Source: Pedobacter gandavensis
GTDB lineage: Bacteria > Bacteroidota > Bacteroidia > Sphingobacteriales > Sphingobacteriaceae
Assembly (NCBI RefSeq): GCF_014172405.1
Contig: NZ_WNXC01000003.1
Coordinates: forward strand, 186,001 to 250,000
Length of the DNA: 64,000 bases
Direction: 5' to 3'
Positions 27,530 to 38,600 of the stretch are shown in pieces. The notes beneath the pieces are model-generated. The model searched no databases. It was not told the DNA's origin and saw nothing but the letters and a program-made list of their open reading frames with translations. Numbering within the stretch: the stretch's first letter is position 1; every line of letters starts with the position of its first letter. The translations under genes were made by a program, and so were the position numbers.

Positions 27530-28981
27530 TTATAACAAATTTTCAAGCTTCAATACCTTTATGAAACTCCAGGGGAACTCTTTCAAATTCTTTTTCTTTA
27601 CAGGAGTACCTTCTTTTACATTTAGTAGTTTATCTTTTCCTGTAATATTTCCTTTAAACACATTCCCTGTCCAGGTTAATGCGGCAAATTGCTTTGCAGA
27701 TTTGTTGAAAATTCCTTGAGCCAATCCCTGATATTCAAAGATATTACCCTCAAAAACTACGTTTTTAGGCACACCATGTTCGATATCTACCAATTCCATT
27801 TTCACAGAATCCAGGCCGCTGTTGTAAAAAATATTGTCCGTGACTTTTGTGTCATCTGTCACCAATGCAAAATTGAACAAGCGTTTTCGTTTATTTCCAT
27901 CATTGATGCTGAGGTTGTTTCTGATGATACTATTCGTGGTCATTCTGCTTTTCGCACTGATGTCATCAGAAATAACCAGCATAAAGCCACCGTCGTTATC
28001 ATGACTGTAATTGTTCTGGATGATGGTATTGTTGCAATTCCCATCGATATCAAATGATTGTCCATCGTTAGACCAGTTCAGGTTTTTAGTATAAGCCACC
28101 TCATTGAATTGAATAACGGTGTTATCGCTGCTGTGTGGCCAGATCCCCACCGCATTGTCTTTAGCACGGTTTCTGATGCGAAACAATTTGTTATGCTCCA
28201 CTAAAGAGCCGTCAAAAGCTTTGATCACAATACCGTCTCCCCCGATATCTTCCAGCGTACAACCACGAATGATTAAATTCTTATTGGGAAACCAATTGGT
28301 ACGAAATCCAAAAGTCCCGTTTCCACGGATCCCGTTGCGGTCTACTTTAAGCACCTTACAATTTTCAATCAGCAGGTTTTCAATATTACTTGGTTTTGGT
28401 CCCTGACAATCCCAAAAAATCCCATGCCCTTCATTACTTCCTTTTTTATTGTCGCCGTTAACATCATGTACATATAAGTTATTCAGGCGGATATTGGTAA
28501 TTGTACCGATGTTTTCTGAGAGTATCCGAACCCCGGTAGGGCCTGTTTTTTGAACTTTAACGGTCGAGTCCAGGTTAGAAATGTCCAGATTTTCCAGCGT
28601 GATGTAACTGATGTTTTTTAGCAGTACCGCGTCTTTGAATTTACCATTTGCAGCAATTGCCGGTAAATCACCTTTGCCGTATGAAGTAATCACAATTGGC
28701 TTGCCTTTACTTCCTGAACCTTTTGGTTGCAGCTGACCTTCCCATTTCCCGCCGCTCTTCAAAAACACCTGATCCCCTGGAACCAGGGTCTGCGCATTTA
28801 CTTTGGCCAGAGATTTCCAGGCCAATTTTTGAGACTTACCGGAATAATCATCATTTCCATTGTGGCTATCCACATAGTACTTACTCATTCTGATCAATTT
28901 CTGAGCTTTCGTAGCGGAGATTCCTCCAACCAACAAAAACACCATCATCAAACTGCAAAACAGGGATTTACTTCTCATCAT
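27530..28981 (-). CDS. Secreted right-handed beta-helix protein (lyase-like)
   Basis: A 483-residue exported protein (signal about 1-26, ISATKAQK). It starts with YYVDSHNGNDDYSGKS and SLAKVNAQTLVPGDQVFLKSG (about 35-75), the entry strand seen in pectate-lyase-like beta-helices, then has about ten turns of N-rich repeats (IENLLIENCKVL, GDGIVIKAFDGSLVEHN, DNTVIQFNEVAY, NNTIIQNNYSHDNDGG). Such proteins cleave or bind uronic-acid-containing glycans. No catalytic residues can be fixed without a structure. Within the PUL it probably acts on the side chains or backbone before import. Confidence 0.8.
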   Translation of the reverse strand: MMRSKSLFCSLMMVFLLVGGISATKAQKLIRMSKYYVDSHNGNDDYSGKSQKLAWKSLAKVNAQTLVPGDQVFLKSGGKWEGQLQPKGSGSKGKPIVITSYGKGDLPAIAANGKFKDAVLLKNISYITLENLDISNLDSTVKVQKTGPTGVRILSENIGTITNIRLNNLYVHDVNGDNKKGSNEGHGIFWDCQGPKPSNIENLLIENCKVLKVDRNGIRGNGTFGFRTNWFPNKNLIIRGCTLEDIGGDGIVIKAFDGSLVEHNKLFRIRNRAKDNAVGIWPHSSDNTVIQFNEVAYTKNLNWSNDGQSFDIDGNCNNTIIQNNYSHDNDGGFMLVISDDISAKSRMTTNSIIRNNLSINDGNKRKRLFNFALVTDDTKVTDNIFYNSGLDSVKMELVDIEHGVPKNVVFEGNIFEYQGLAQGIFNKSAKQFAALTWTGNVFKGNITGKDKLLNVKEGTPVKKKNLKEFPWSFIKVLKLENLL

Positions 28982-29047
28982 CTACTAGGTATATCAGATC
29001 AAATGATCTGTTTATTTAAAATTAAATTTATTGTCGTTAAGGTACTA

Positions 29048-29077
29048 AAAAGAGACGGTGCTGAGCCCGTCTCTTTT
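29048..29077 (-). terminator. Terminator between the SusC/SusD genes and the enzyme genes
   Basis: AAAGAGACGG (29049-29058) pairs with CCGTCTCTTT (29067-29076), loop GCACCAG-type of eight bases, followed on the minus strand by a T-rich run. It sits 45 bases after the second SusD gene and should make the transport genes more abundant than the downstream enzymes. Confidence 0.85.
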
Positions 29078-29121
29078 CCATTATGCTAAGCTTAAAAATC
29101 AGCTAAAAAGCAATCCTTAAA

Positions 29122-30873
29122 TTACCACCCTGGATTCTGAAGCAATTTAGGCGACTTTGCAATTTCCGATTCCGGAATCGGGAACAGATAAAATGCAGGT
29201 CTGAAAAAATGAGGTTTCAGGTCGATCACTTCATAACTGAAATTGTTCCCCGTTTTAGTGATCTTCATTCCTTTCAACATCACATTATCCGTTACCTCTG
29301 CAATTTTCCATCTTCTCACATCCCAAACCCGGTGTTCTTCCAAGGCCAGCTCCACACGACGTTCATTCTGAATCACCAAGCGCATATCCGCTTTGCTTAT
29401 TCCTGATTTAAGACCGTAATTACCATCAGTACCTGCTACAATACCAGCACGTTTTCTGATCTGGATTAAAGTGCTGTATACCTCAGGAACTGCGCCCTGA
29501 TATTCATTTAATGCTTCTGCATAGTTCAACAAAATCTCTCCATATCTGATTAAAGGATAAGCACGTTCTGTATTTCCTGAACCATCTTCCACCATCATTT
29601 TTCTCCAGTAATAACCAGGAATAGTAATCGGTCCTGTAGCGATTGGACCATCCGGACTGGAGCCAAGAAAGGTATTTACCGCAACCATGGCATTGCTGCT
29701 ACCCAGGAAAAACTTCGAACCATTATAAATGATGGTATTTCCGAAACGAGGATCACGTTTCACATAAGGGTCATTGGGGTTATATCCGGAAGCAGGATCA
29801 GTAATCGGCAGGCCGTTTTCCATTCCAAAAGCATCCACCAACTGTTGTGTTGGTGCGCTGGACTTGCCCGAACCTGTTCTCGAAGTTGGCAACAAATTGT
29901 TTTCATACTCACGGTTCGGCGCGTTCATCCTTCCAAACAGGTATTCTCGGTTATATCGCGTTAAAAACACCGTGTAAAAACCATAACCCATGCGGGTCAC
30001 ATTGTCTTCCCTTAAGGCATAAGTACCGGTATTAATGATGTCTTTAGCGGCATCAGCGGCTTTCTTCCAACGTTCGGCATCCGCATTTGCATAACCGGTA
30101 ATGTTTTTCAAGGCAGCATCCGTAGCAATCCCAGCACCATTAAAAAGCGGACTGGCGGCATACAATAACATTCTCGACTTTAAGCCCATACAAGCACCTT
30201 TAGTTACGCGGCCATAATCTTGTTGCATTTGTGTATCGAAATCCGGTAAATCTGCCGCAGCAGCCTCACATTCCTTCACGATATAGTCTACACAATCACT
30301 GTAATTGGCGCGTGGTAAATCAATGTTATCTGAATTCCCAAAAGTTGCATCGCCAATCAAAGGCACACCGCCATATACTTTTACCAGCTGAAAGTAATAC
30401 CAGGCACGTAAAAATCGGGTTTCAGCTTTCAATTTGGCTTTTAAACCTGCACTTATCGGACTCTTATCAACATTCAACAGGAATACATTCGCCCTGCGAA
30501 TATTCTCCCATGGCGTTTTCCAATTGTTAAGTACCTGGACTTGTTTGCTCACATTGGTACTGGAGGCCGAAAGGGCACCACTAGCCATGAGAATGGCATC
30601 ATTTTGCGGCCCTGTATAGCGGACTGGCACTGCTTCATCCGACAATACCGGATGGCCGCCACCTTCCCACCTGTTGGCATCAAAGTTAAATCCGACTTCG
30701 GTATATAGTCTGGTTAAAAAGGCAATCGTGCGCACACTATCGGTAAAAGTAGTGGCTTCATTCAGGTCACTGGCAATTTTTGCATCAAGGAAACCTCCCT
30801 TTTTACAAGCCCCTGCAGATAGCAGGACCACTGCCATCACCAGGTGTATAAATTTTATTTTCATGGTCTTCAT
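29122..30873 (-). CDS. SusD/RagB-family glycan-binding lipoprotein (pair 2)
   Basis: A 583-residue protein with lipoprotein signal (LLSAGACKKGG, Cys about residue 23). The N-terminal TPR helices include RFLRAWYYFQLVKVYGGVPLI (in part, about 150-170), and the C terminus has the SusD closing pattern NERRVELALEEHRVWDVRRW and FPIPESEIAKSP...QNPGW. It binds glycan at the cell surface and forms the lid of the SusC transporter encoded 11 bases upstream. Confidence 0.95.
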   Translation of the reverse strand: MKTMKIKFIHLVMAVVLLSAGACKKGGFLDAKIASDLNEATTFTDSVRTIAFLTRLYTEVGFNFDANRWEGGGHPVLSDEAVPVRYTGPQNDAILMASGALSASSTNVSKQVQVLNNWKTPWENIRRANVFLLNVDKSPISAGLKAKLKAETRFLRAWYYFQLVKVYGGVPLIGDATFGNSDNIDLPRANYSDCVDYIVKECEAAAADLPDFDTQMQQDYGRVTKGACMGLKSRMLLYAASPLFNGAGIATDAALKNITGYANADAERWKKAADAAKDIINTGTYALREDNVTRMGYGFYTVFLTRYNREYLFGRMNAPNREYENNLLPTSRTGSGKSSAPTQQLVDAFGMENGLPITDPASGYNPNDPYVKRDPRFGNTIIYNGSKFFLGSSNAMVAVNTFLGSSPDGPIATGPITIPGYYWRKMMVEDGSGNTERAYPLIRYGEILLNYAEALNEYQGAVPEVYSTLIQIRKRAGIVAGTDGNYGLKSGISKADMRLVIQNERRVELALEEHRVWDVRRWKIAEVTDNVMLKGMKITKTGNNFSYEVIDLKPHFFRPAFYLFPIPESEIAKSPKLLQNPGW

Positions 30874-30884
30874 GATTTTAATCG

Positions 30885-33800
30885 TTATAAGGAGAAAGTA
30901 ACCCCAAAATTATAGATGCGTTGATTTGGATAAGCGCTGATCGCACCTGTCGTATTGATGGAACCGGAAGTATTGGTTGATTCAGGGTCTGCCTGATAAA
31001 ACTTATCAACGTTAGTCCAGGTGATCAGGTTATAACCGTTCGTATACACCCTGATCCCTTTAAAGCCAATTGGTGTTACCCATGACTTTGGTAGCTGGTA
31101 ACCAATTTCCATTGATTTTAAACGCAGGTATTTCGCATTTACCAACCAGAAATCTGAAAGGGATACGTTGGCACGGCTAATTGTGCTGTTGGTTCCTAAC
31201 AAAGGGAACTTCGCATTGTTACCCAATTCCGGTGTCCATGCCTGATAGTGAATCGGCTGGAAATTACTAGACAATGGCTCTATCGCTTCCGAAGCAAAAT
31301 ACATGCTATAATCATAAGCTCCCTGAAGCAGCATATTAAAACTGAAATTTTTATAGCTAAATCCTAAGGTCAATCCCATAACTGTACTCGGTAAATTCGG
31401 ACTACCAATAGCGCGTTGATCCAATGCATCAATAATCCCATCTCCATTCAGGTCTTTGTATTTTAAATCACCAGGTTTAACAGGGGTAGTTGGAACTGCA
31501 CTATTGCTAATGTCTGCGGCACTTTGGTAGTAACCATCAAATACATAACCGAAGCCCTGGCCAATAGGCTGTCCCGTTCTTGCTAACCAAGGATAACGTG
31601 GATTGGCTTCATCTCTGAAAACAATCTTGTTTTTCGCATAAGAAAAAGTACCTCTGGCATAGTATTGGAAATCTTTATAATTGTTTTTATAGTTGATTTC
31701 ACCATCCCAACCTCTGTTGTTTACCCGACCGATATTCATTGGAGGAAGGCCAACACCCATGGTCAGTGGTACACTGGCACGAGTGGTTAGAATATCATAC
31801 CTGTTGTTGTTAAAATAATCCAGGGTAAAAGATAGCTTGCCTTCGAACATCGAAACATCTAAACCAATGTCAGTCTTGTTCTCTTTTTCCCAGGTGATGT
31901 TGTCATTACCGAGTGCACCTTCTTTAATCCCCGCAAAACTATTGTGTTGCTGACCGAAGGAATAGGAGCCGTCATTGGTATACGATTGCTCATAAACGAA
32001 CTTCGAAGAACCGATGTTATCCGAGCCTACCAAACCATAAGAACCCCGGATTTTGAGCAGGTTGACAAAACGTACATTCTTTTTGAAGAAAGACTCTTCG
32101 GCGATATTCCAACCCGCAGATAAAGCAGGGAACCAACCATAACGTTTCTTACCCACAAATTTATCCGTTCCATTATAGGCGGCATTGAATTCGAAAAGGT
32201 ATTTCTGCTTGAAATCATAACCAGTTCTCATGGTCATTCCTCTAAAGTTTGCAGGAATACTGGAATCGGTTACGCTATTGTCATTCTGGATATAACTGTT
32301 CTGGTTATACAATCCCAGGGCATAAACCCTGTGGTCACCAAAAGTACGGTCGTAGTTTAAGGAAGCCTGAACATTGGTTGTTCTGGAAGCCCCGTTTGCG
32401 GAACGCGTGATGACATATGGTGGAAGACGATATACGGTGGCATCTTTTGGAGTATACACACCTGTTTCCTGATTGTAGTAATACATCGGGAAATTGGTAT
32501 TAGATCTCTTTAAGGATCTACCGTTGACCTGCGCACTTGCATAAGAGATCAGGGCTTTTGCCGATAATCCCGAGGTCAGCATATCCAGTTTCTGTGTACC
32601 GCCAAAAGTGATGTTCAAATCGTTATCATAACTTCTTTCGTATCCCTGTGTCGTTAAGCGGCCAATAACATTGACACCGCCTAAATTAGAACCTGTTGCA
32701 AAACTCCCATCAGGATTATAAGGTGCATAGGCGAAGGGTGGTAAGAAGTTGTAACTATAAATTTCCCCAATCAGGCCGTTTCCATTCGGACTATTGGTAA
32801 TCGGATCATTGGTTTCGCCAAAACGACCAGTCATGTCTAACCTAAAGCTCAAGGTTTTTGTGGCCTGTACATCCAGGTTGGAACGGAAATTATAACGTTT
32901 ATAATAATGCTTGCTGTTCACATCGCTTTTGGCACTGAAATCTTTTAGCGCCCCATTTTGCCAAAGGTATCCCATAGACACAAAGTATTTCACGCTTTCT
33001 GTACCTCCGGAAATGTCCAGGTTATTTCTGGAAATCAAAGAGCTACGATCCATTAATGTATTGTACCAATCTATATCAGGGTGCCCATAAGGATCTGTTC
33101 CGTCTTTAAAAAGCTGGAGATCCTTATCTGTAAAACGTAAACTCTGGTCAGAGTTCTTTAAAGCCTGGTTGGTCAGTACTGCAGCATCATAAGCACCTAA
33201 GAATATCGGGTCAAATGTCTTCTGTTGTAAACCAAGTTCCGTTTTAAAATTGATCACTGGTGTTCCTGTAACCCCTCTTCTGGTGGTGATTACCAATACC
33301 CCATTTGCACCTTTCACCCCATAAATGGCAGTGGTAGCCGCATCTTTCAGGATAGAGATTGACTCAATCTCATTGGGATCCAGTTGCGAAACATCAGAAT
33401 AACTGTATTCGATGTCATCTACAATAATCAAAGGTCGCTGGGTGCCGGCATAACTACTCACCCCACGAATGAAGAAGTCCGCTCCGTCTTTTCCCGGTTG
33501 TCCGGACCTTTGCTGCGTAAAGAAACCCGGCAAACGACCTGCAAGGGTGTTCTGCACACTGGCACTAGGATTTTGTCTGATTTCCGAGCCACTAATCGAA
33601 CTTACCGCACCGGTATTGGTGATCTTCTTTTGTTTACCAAAACCAACTACAACCACTTCTTCTAATCCTTTGGCATCTACCACAAGGTTTACCGTAACCT
33701 CTTGTTTATTGGCAACATTTACCTCCTGACTGATATAACCGAGACTCTTCACCACAAGGATATTCCCCTTGCCTTTTAAAGTCAATTGAAAACGCCCATC

Positions 33801-33968
33801 AGAACTTGTTTGAGTCCCACTACCGGCAACTCCTTTCTCTGTAATGGTTGCTCCGGGAAGCGGCCCGCCGCTATCCTTTACCAAGCCTTTAATCACTTTG
33901 CCTTGTGCAAAAATGAGCCCTGGCAGGAAAAAAACCATTGCAAGTGTTATATATATAATTCTTTGCAT
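30885..33968 (-). CDS. SusC/RagA-family TonB-linked outer-membrane transporter (pair 2)
   Basis: A 1027-residue transporter. Signal peptide (about 1-21), CarboxypepD_reg-like domain (about 25-100), the SusC-type TonB box region EEVVVVGFGKQKKITNTGA, and a plug with IESISILKDAATTAIYGVKGANGVLVITT (in two parts around 205-235), then a 22-strand-type barrel ending FGVTFSL. Imports oligosaccharide with its SusD. Second of two such pairs in tandem. Confidence 0.96.
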   Translation of the reverse strand: MQRIIYITLAMVFFLPGLIFAQGKVIKGLVKDSGGPLPGATITEKGVAGSGTQTSSDGRFQLTLKGKGNILVVKSLGYISQEVNVANKQEVTVNLVVDAKGLEEVVVVGFGKQKKITNTGAVSSISGSEIRQNPSASVQNTLAGRLPGFFTQQRSGQPGKDGADFFIRGVSSYAGTQRPLIIVDDIEYSYSDVSQLDPNEIESISILKDAATTAIYGVKGANGVLVITTRRGVTGTPVINFKTELGLQQKTFDPIFLGAYDAAVLTNQALKNSDQSLRFTDKDLQLFKDGTDPYGHPDIDWYNTLMDRSSLISRNNLDISGGTESVKYFVSMGYLWQNGALKDFSAKSDVNSKHYYKRYNFRSNLDVQATKTLSFRLDMTGRFGETNDPITNSPNGNGLIGEIYSYNFLPPFAYAPYNPDGSFATGSNLGGVNVIGRLTTQGYERSYDNDLNITFGGTQKLDMLTSGLSAKALISYASAQVNGRSLKRSNTNFPMYYYNQETGVYTPKDATVYRLPPYVITRSANGASRTTNVQASLNYDRTFGDHRVYALGLYNQNSYIQNDNSVTDSSIPANFRGMTMRTGYDFKQKYLFEFNAAYNGTDKFVGKKRYGWFPALSAGWNIAEESFFKKNVRFVNLLKIRGSYGLVGSDNIGSSKFVYEQSYTNDGSYSFGQQHNSFAGIKEGALGNDNITWEKENKTDIGLDVSMFEGKLSFTLDYFNNNRYDILTTRASVPLTMGVGLPPMNIGRVNNRGWDGEINYKNNYKDFQYYARGTFSYAKNKIVFRDEANPRYPWLARTGQPIGQGFGYVFDGYYQSAADISNSAVPTTPVKPGDLKYKDLNGDGIIDALDQRAIGSPNLPSTVMGLTLGFSYKNFSFNMLLQGAYDYSMYFASEAIEPLSSNFQPIHYQAWTPELGNNAKFPLLGTNSTISRANVSLSDFWLVNAKYLRLKSMEIGYQLPKSWVTPIGFKGIRVYTNGYNLITWTNVDKFYQADPESTNTSGSINTTGAISAYPNQRIYNFGVTFSL

Positions 33969-34005
33969 AACCTGTTTATGTATATTTTAAATGAACCGGA
34001 AGGGT

Positions 34006-35667
34006 TTACCAACCTGGGTTTTGTGTTAAGTTTATGTTTTTGGTGATCTCCGAATATGGAATCGGATAACTGTACATCTTTGCTTGGTCGAAAGTCACCG
34101 ATGCTGCCTCAAAAGGAGCATAAGTAAATACCCCAGGCGTGGTTTGCGTGATCTTGATGCCATGCAATTTTCCATTGAGCACCTGTTCCGCAATTTTCCA
34201 CCTTCTGATGTCCCAGAAACGTTGCTCTTCAAAAGCCATTTCTACCCTTCTCTCATTTCTGATGGCTACCCTCAATTCGTCTTTAGAAAGACCTGCTGGC
34301 AAAGCAAAAGGAACCAAACCTGCACGTTGTCTGATGTCTTCAACCGCTTTTCGTACTTCCGTAGAAGGCCCGCTATATTCATTTTGTGCTTCCGCGAAGT
34401 TCAACAGGATTTCTGCATAACGGAAAATCACCGGATTGTGCGTCTGATTGCTATAAGTGGTTGAGTTAGAAAAGTCAGCCATAAACTTGCGCATATAGTA
34501 ACCGGTACGCGTTTGGGTAACAATACCTCCGGGTTTATCTAATCCGCCATCAAAAGTTTGTACGGCACGTTTTACCCACATCATGCCATTGTGGAAAATG
34601 GTATTGTAAAAGCGTGGATCACGATTCACATAAGGATTGGCAGCGTTATAACCAGAACCTGGATCGGTAATTGCCTTTCCGTTTTTCATGCCAAAAGCAT
34701 CTACCAGTTCTTGCGTCGGACTGGTTAATCCTTTGCTCGCTACCGCATCTGTATAGCCAATCGGCGCATTGTCTACTTCTACACTAGTGTTCACATCTTT
34801 TTGAAAAGCAAGGATCACCTCTTTATTCTTACGGTTCAGAAACGTACTCTGGAAGCTGCTTTCCAGGCCAAGGGTACTCGTTAAATTCATCAGCTCTTTT
34901 GCCGCATTTGCCGCAGCAAGCCATTTTGCAGGATCATTATTTGGGTTGTAAAGCGGACTAGCCAGATACAATAGCAGACGTGATTTTAAAGCCAGTGCTG
35001 CTGCTTTTGAAGCCCTGCCAATATCTGAATCCTGGATTGGATTAGGTCTCAACTGATCTTTTACGACTTCCAACTCCGATAAAATATAAGCTGCCACCTC
35101 ATCGCGGGTATTTCTTTTCAGGGCAAGATCATCCTGTAAAGTCAGTATCCGATCTCCCAATAAAGGCACACCACCGTAACGTTTAAGCAGTTCAAAATAG
35201 AACATCGCTCTTAAAAAGCGGATCTCTGCATTCCAGTAGTTCTTCTCTACCACCATCGACTGCTTAAAAGGAACCTTGTAGATGTTCGCCAGGTAGTAAT
35301 TTGCCCTCCTGATTCCCCCGTAATTCCTTGCCCAGGCATCATCAATAGGGTTGAAACTACTGATTCGTCCATTGGTAAAGGATTCCACATTACTCGCATT
35401 TCTTGAAGAAATGGCATCATCACTTGCCGCATCTAAAACATCACTATTAGCGACACTACTAAAAGTAGTTGAGATGCGGTTAATGCCTGTTGGCAACTGG
35501 GTATAGGTATCATTCAGGAAGTTCTTTGCATAATTTCCTAAAGAATCCGTAGGATCAAAAATGACGTCCTCAGTCCATTTCTCCAGTGGTATTTGTTCAA
35601 TATTATTCTTCTTACACGCGGTTAAACACAGTAATCCGCCGAATATGATGTATATATAATGTTTCAT
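34006..35667 (-). CDS. SusD/RagB-family glycan-binding lipoprotein (pair 1)
   Basis: A 553-residue protein from ATG 35667, chosen because it gives a clean lipoprotein signal (MKHYIYIIFGGLLCLTACKK, Cys about 18) and starts four bases after the SusC stop; the frame can be read 10 codons longer but that overlaps SusC. FLRAMFYFELLKRYGGVPLLG and NERRVEMAFEEQRFWDIRRW are SusD hallmarks, with the terminal QNPGW shared with pair 2. The two SusD proteins are clearly related but diverged, so they may bind different parts of the same glycan. Confidence 0.95.
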   Translation of the reverse strand: MKHYIYIIFGGLLCLTACKKNNIEQIPLEKWTEDVIFDPTDSLGNYAKNFLNDTYTQLPTGINRISTTFSSVANSDVLDAASDDAISSRNASNVESFTNGRISSFNPIDDAWARNYGGIRRANYYLANIYKVPFKQSMVVEKNYWNAEIRFLRAMFYFELLKRYGGVPLLGDRILTLQDDLALKRNTRDEVAAYILSELEVVKDQLRPNPIQDSDIGRASKAAALALKSRLLLYLASPLYNPNNDPAKWLAAANAAKELMNLTSTLGLESSFQSTFLNRKNKEVILAFQKDVNTSVEVDNAPIGYTDAVASKGLTSPTQELVDAFGMKNGKAITDPGSGYNAANPYVNRDPRFYNTIFHNGMMWVKRAVQTFDGGLDKPGGIVTQTRTGYYMRKFMADFSNSTTYSNQTHNPVIFRYAEILLNFAEAQNEYSGPSTEVRKAVEDIRQRAGLVPFALPAGLSKDELRVAIRNERRVEMAFEEQRFWDIRRWKIAEQVLNGKLHGIKITQTTPGVFTYAPFEAASVTFDQAKMYSYPIPYSEITKNINLTQNPGW

Positions 35668-35671
35668 AAGA

Positions 35672-38600
35672 TTATAGTTTAATGTTAATACCGGCATTGA
35701 AAATTCTAAGTGCAGGATAGCCTGTACCGTAAACTTCAGGGTCGATACCCTTATTGTCAGAAATGGTAAACAGGTTCATTCCATTGGCAAAAACCCGGAT
35801 GGAAGCCAGTTTAATCCTTGCCGCCAGTCTTTGTGGAATGGTGTAACCTACTTCCATGTTCTTTAACCTCATGTAGTTTCCAGAGCGCAACCAGAAGGAA
35901 GAATTCACCTGATTGTTCGGGTTAGCACCAATCGAAAGACGTGGATAAGTAGCTGTAGCCGCAGTTTCAGGCGTCCATCTGTTCAGGTGTTGCTCAAATG
36001 CCTGCCCTTTTCCATCATTTTGGAATTCCCATTGTGTCGCACCAGTTAGATTGATCATCCGGTTTTGTGCACCCTGCAGTAAAGCACTGAAATCAAAGCC
36101 TTTGAAATCAAAGCCAAATGAAAGACCGTAATAGATGATCGGCTTATTATTCTTTAAACCTTTTACATCGAATTGGTTGATAATGCCATCACCATTCAGG
36201 TCTTTGTATTTCAAATCACCAGGAACTGGATTATAACCTTCTGTTTTAGGACTGCTGGCAATGTCTGCCGCATTTTGGTAAAAACCATCTGCTTCATAAC
36301 CAAAAACCTGATCTGTACGCTGTCCGGTACGTTTCATCCAATCGTACTGGCGAAACACCTCATCCTGATATTTGATGATTTTATTGTTGGCAGTGAAATT
36401 TCCTGAAACATAATAGTTGAAATTGTTCAGGTGATTGCGGTAGCTGGCCGTAAAATCCAGACCGCTATAATTGGTGGTTCCAATATTCTCTAAAGGAAAA
36501 GTGTTCCCGATAATAGCACTGTTTTTACCTCTGATCTGTAACAGATCGAAATATTTATTGTGGTAATATTCGGTTGTTAAAGTCAGCTTGTCATTGAACA
36601 AGCCCAGGTCTAAGCCCAGATTAAATTTATCCGCTTTCTCCCAGGTGATATTGGCATTGGCTAGTGTCTGCTCTCTGACAGAATACACAAAAGTACCTGA
36701 GCCACCGCCGAAATAATAACCATCGCCATCCGCAAAATACTGGTTGTATACAAAGTATCCTGCATTTGCGTTACCTGTACGACCATAAGAAGTACGAAGT
36801 TTCAAGGTATTCAGCCATTTCACATGGTCGGCAATAAAGCTTTCTTTAGCAATATTCCATCCCAGTCCAGCCACAGGAAAAAAGCCGAATCTTTTGTTAT
36901 CCGCATAACGATTTAAGCCACTATAGCTCATCACTACCTCTGCAAGGTACTTTTCCTTATAGTCATAAGCCAGCGAAGTAGCCAAAGTCTTGTAGTTTAA
37001 AGGTAAGTCTGCGGAAATATAAATGCTCTGAATGTTCGCATTAGCCAAAGCTTTCACATGGTGATCGCCAAAGGTTCTGTCATAACCCGCAGAAAGCTCT
37101 GAATAGAAGTTTTTATATTGATAAGTGTTCAAACTGGTACCGGCCACAATGGTTCCATCTGTACCAAAACGCTGGTATTTTACACCTGTAGGCGTATTTT
37201 GTCCTTGGTATACGGCAAATGTTTTACCCCTGGAAGTCACTTCCGATAAGTTTGTATTGAAAGAGATCAATCCTTTCAGCCATAACCCTTTGGTTACGTC
37301 ATCCAATGTCCGCTTAAAGGACACGTCTGCAGACATTTCTCTGCCATAGCTTAAGGTGTATCCAGACTGTGTGCTCTGTCCATAAATATTATTCACAAAG
37401 TCCTTATTCCCTCCTAAAGATCCATCTGGATTCCTTAAAGGATAAGCGCCATTAGGGGTGGTAGCCAAACCGTAGAAAATATCATTCACCCTCAGGTTCA
37501 CATCACGCCCGTTAAAAGTGCTCACGCTTCTACTTCCTGGCGAGTTTCCATTTTCTATTCGCCCAAACAGGTTTAAATTCACGGTTAGATTCTTTGATAA
37601 ATCCACATCAATATTGGTTCTTACGATGTACCTTTTAAAGTCTGAATTGGTATTGTAACTGTTTTTATCAGCAGTTTTGAGCAAACCTTGCTGATCCAGG
37701 TAATCTACTGCCAAGAAGTATCTGGCATTATTTCCACCACCAGAAGTATTCAGGTTATAGCGCGTAAATGGCGCATTGTCTCTTAATATTTCTTTGTACC
37801 AGTCCACATTAGGGTGACCCATCGGATCAGATCCTGTTCTATAAGCTTCCAGGTCGGCGGCCGAGTAAACAGGTGCTTTGCCATCATTCAATAAAGCCTC
37901 ATTGTATAGACTCGCATAATTGAAAGCATCTAATGGTTTAGGTAAATTAACAGGCGTCTGCAGGCCTGTCTGTGCGGTAAAAGAGATTTTCTGCTTTCCT
38001 ACTTCCCCTTTTCTGGTGGTAATGAGGATGGCACCATTTGCACTGCGCATCCCCAGCATTGCGGTAGCCAAAGCATCTTTAAGTACCGTTACAGACTCAA
38101 TTTCATCAAAATCGATGGAAGTCAGTTCTCTGGGAATTCCGTTCACAATAACCGTTGGGTCTTGCCCTCTTAACGAATATCCCGCAGCATCTAATCCCGG
38201 AAGTCCGGTAGATTGTAAGGTTGATAAGCCTGAAAGTCTACCAGAAATCGCATTATTTAAGGCGGTTACCGGCGAGCTCAGCAGGTCTTTTGTATAGATA
38301 CTTTCCGAGGAAAGAATGCTGTTTGACTTTTTCTGCGTATCATAAAGTCTTTGCACCACGGTCTGTTGTTTTTCAGACTCGGCCAATACCACATTTAATT
38401 TACTGCCGGTTACCGTCATTTCCTGGCTCAGGTACCCTTTCAAAGTAAAAACGGCAACTTCTCCTGAATCAATCAAAAGTGCATAATCGCCATTCTTATC
38501 TGAGGTCACTACCGTACCGCTGGTCTTATCCTTTACAGATACACCAAAGAGTGGTTCGCCATAAATCGTTCTGATCTTTCCCTTGAGAACTCCAGGGATT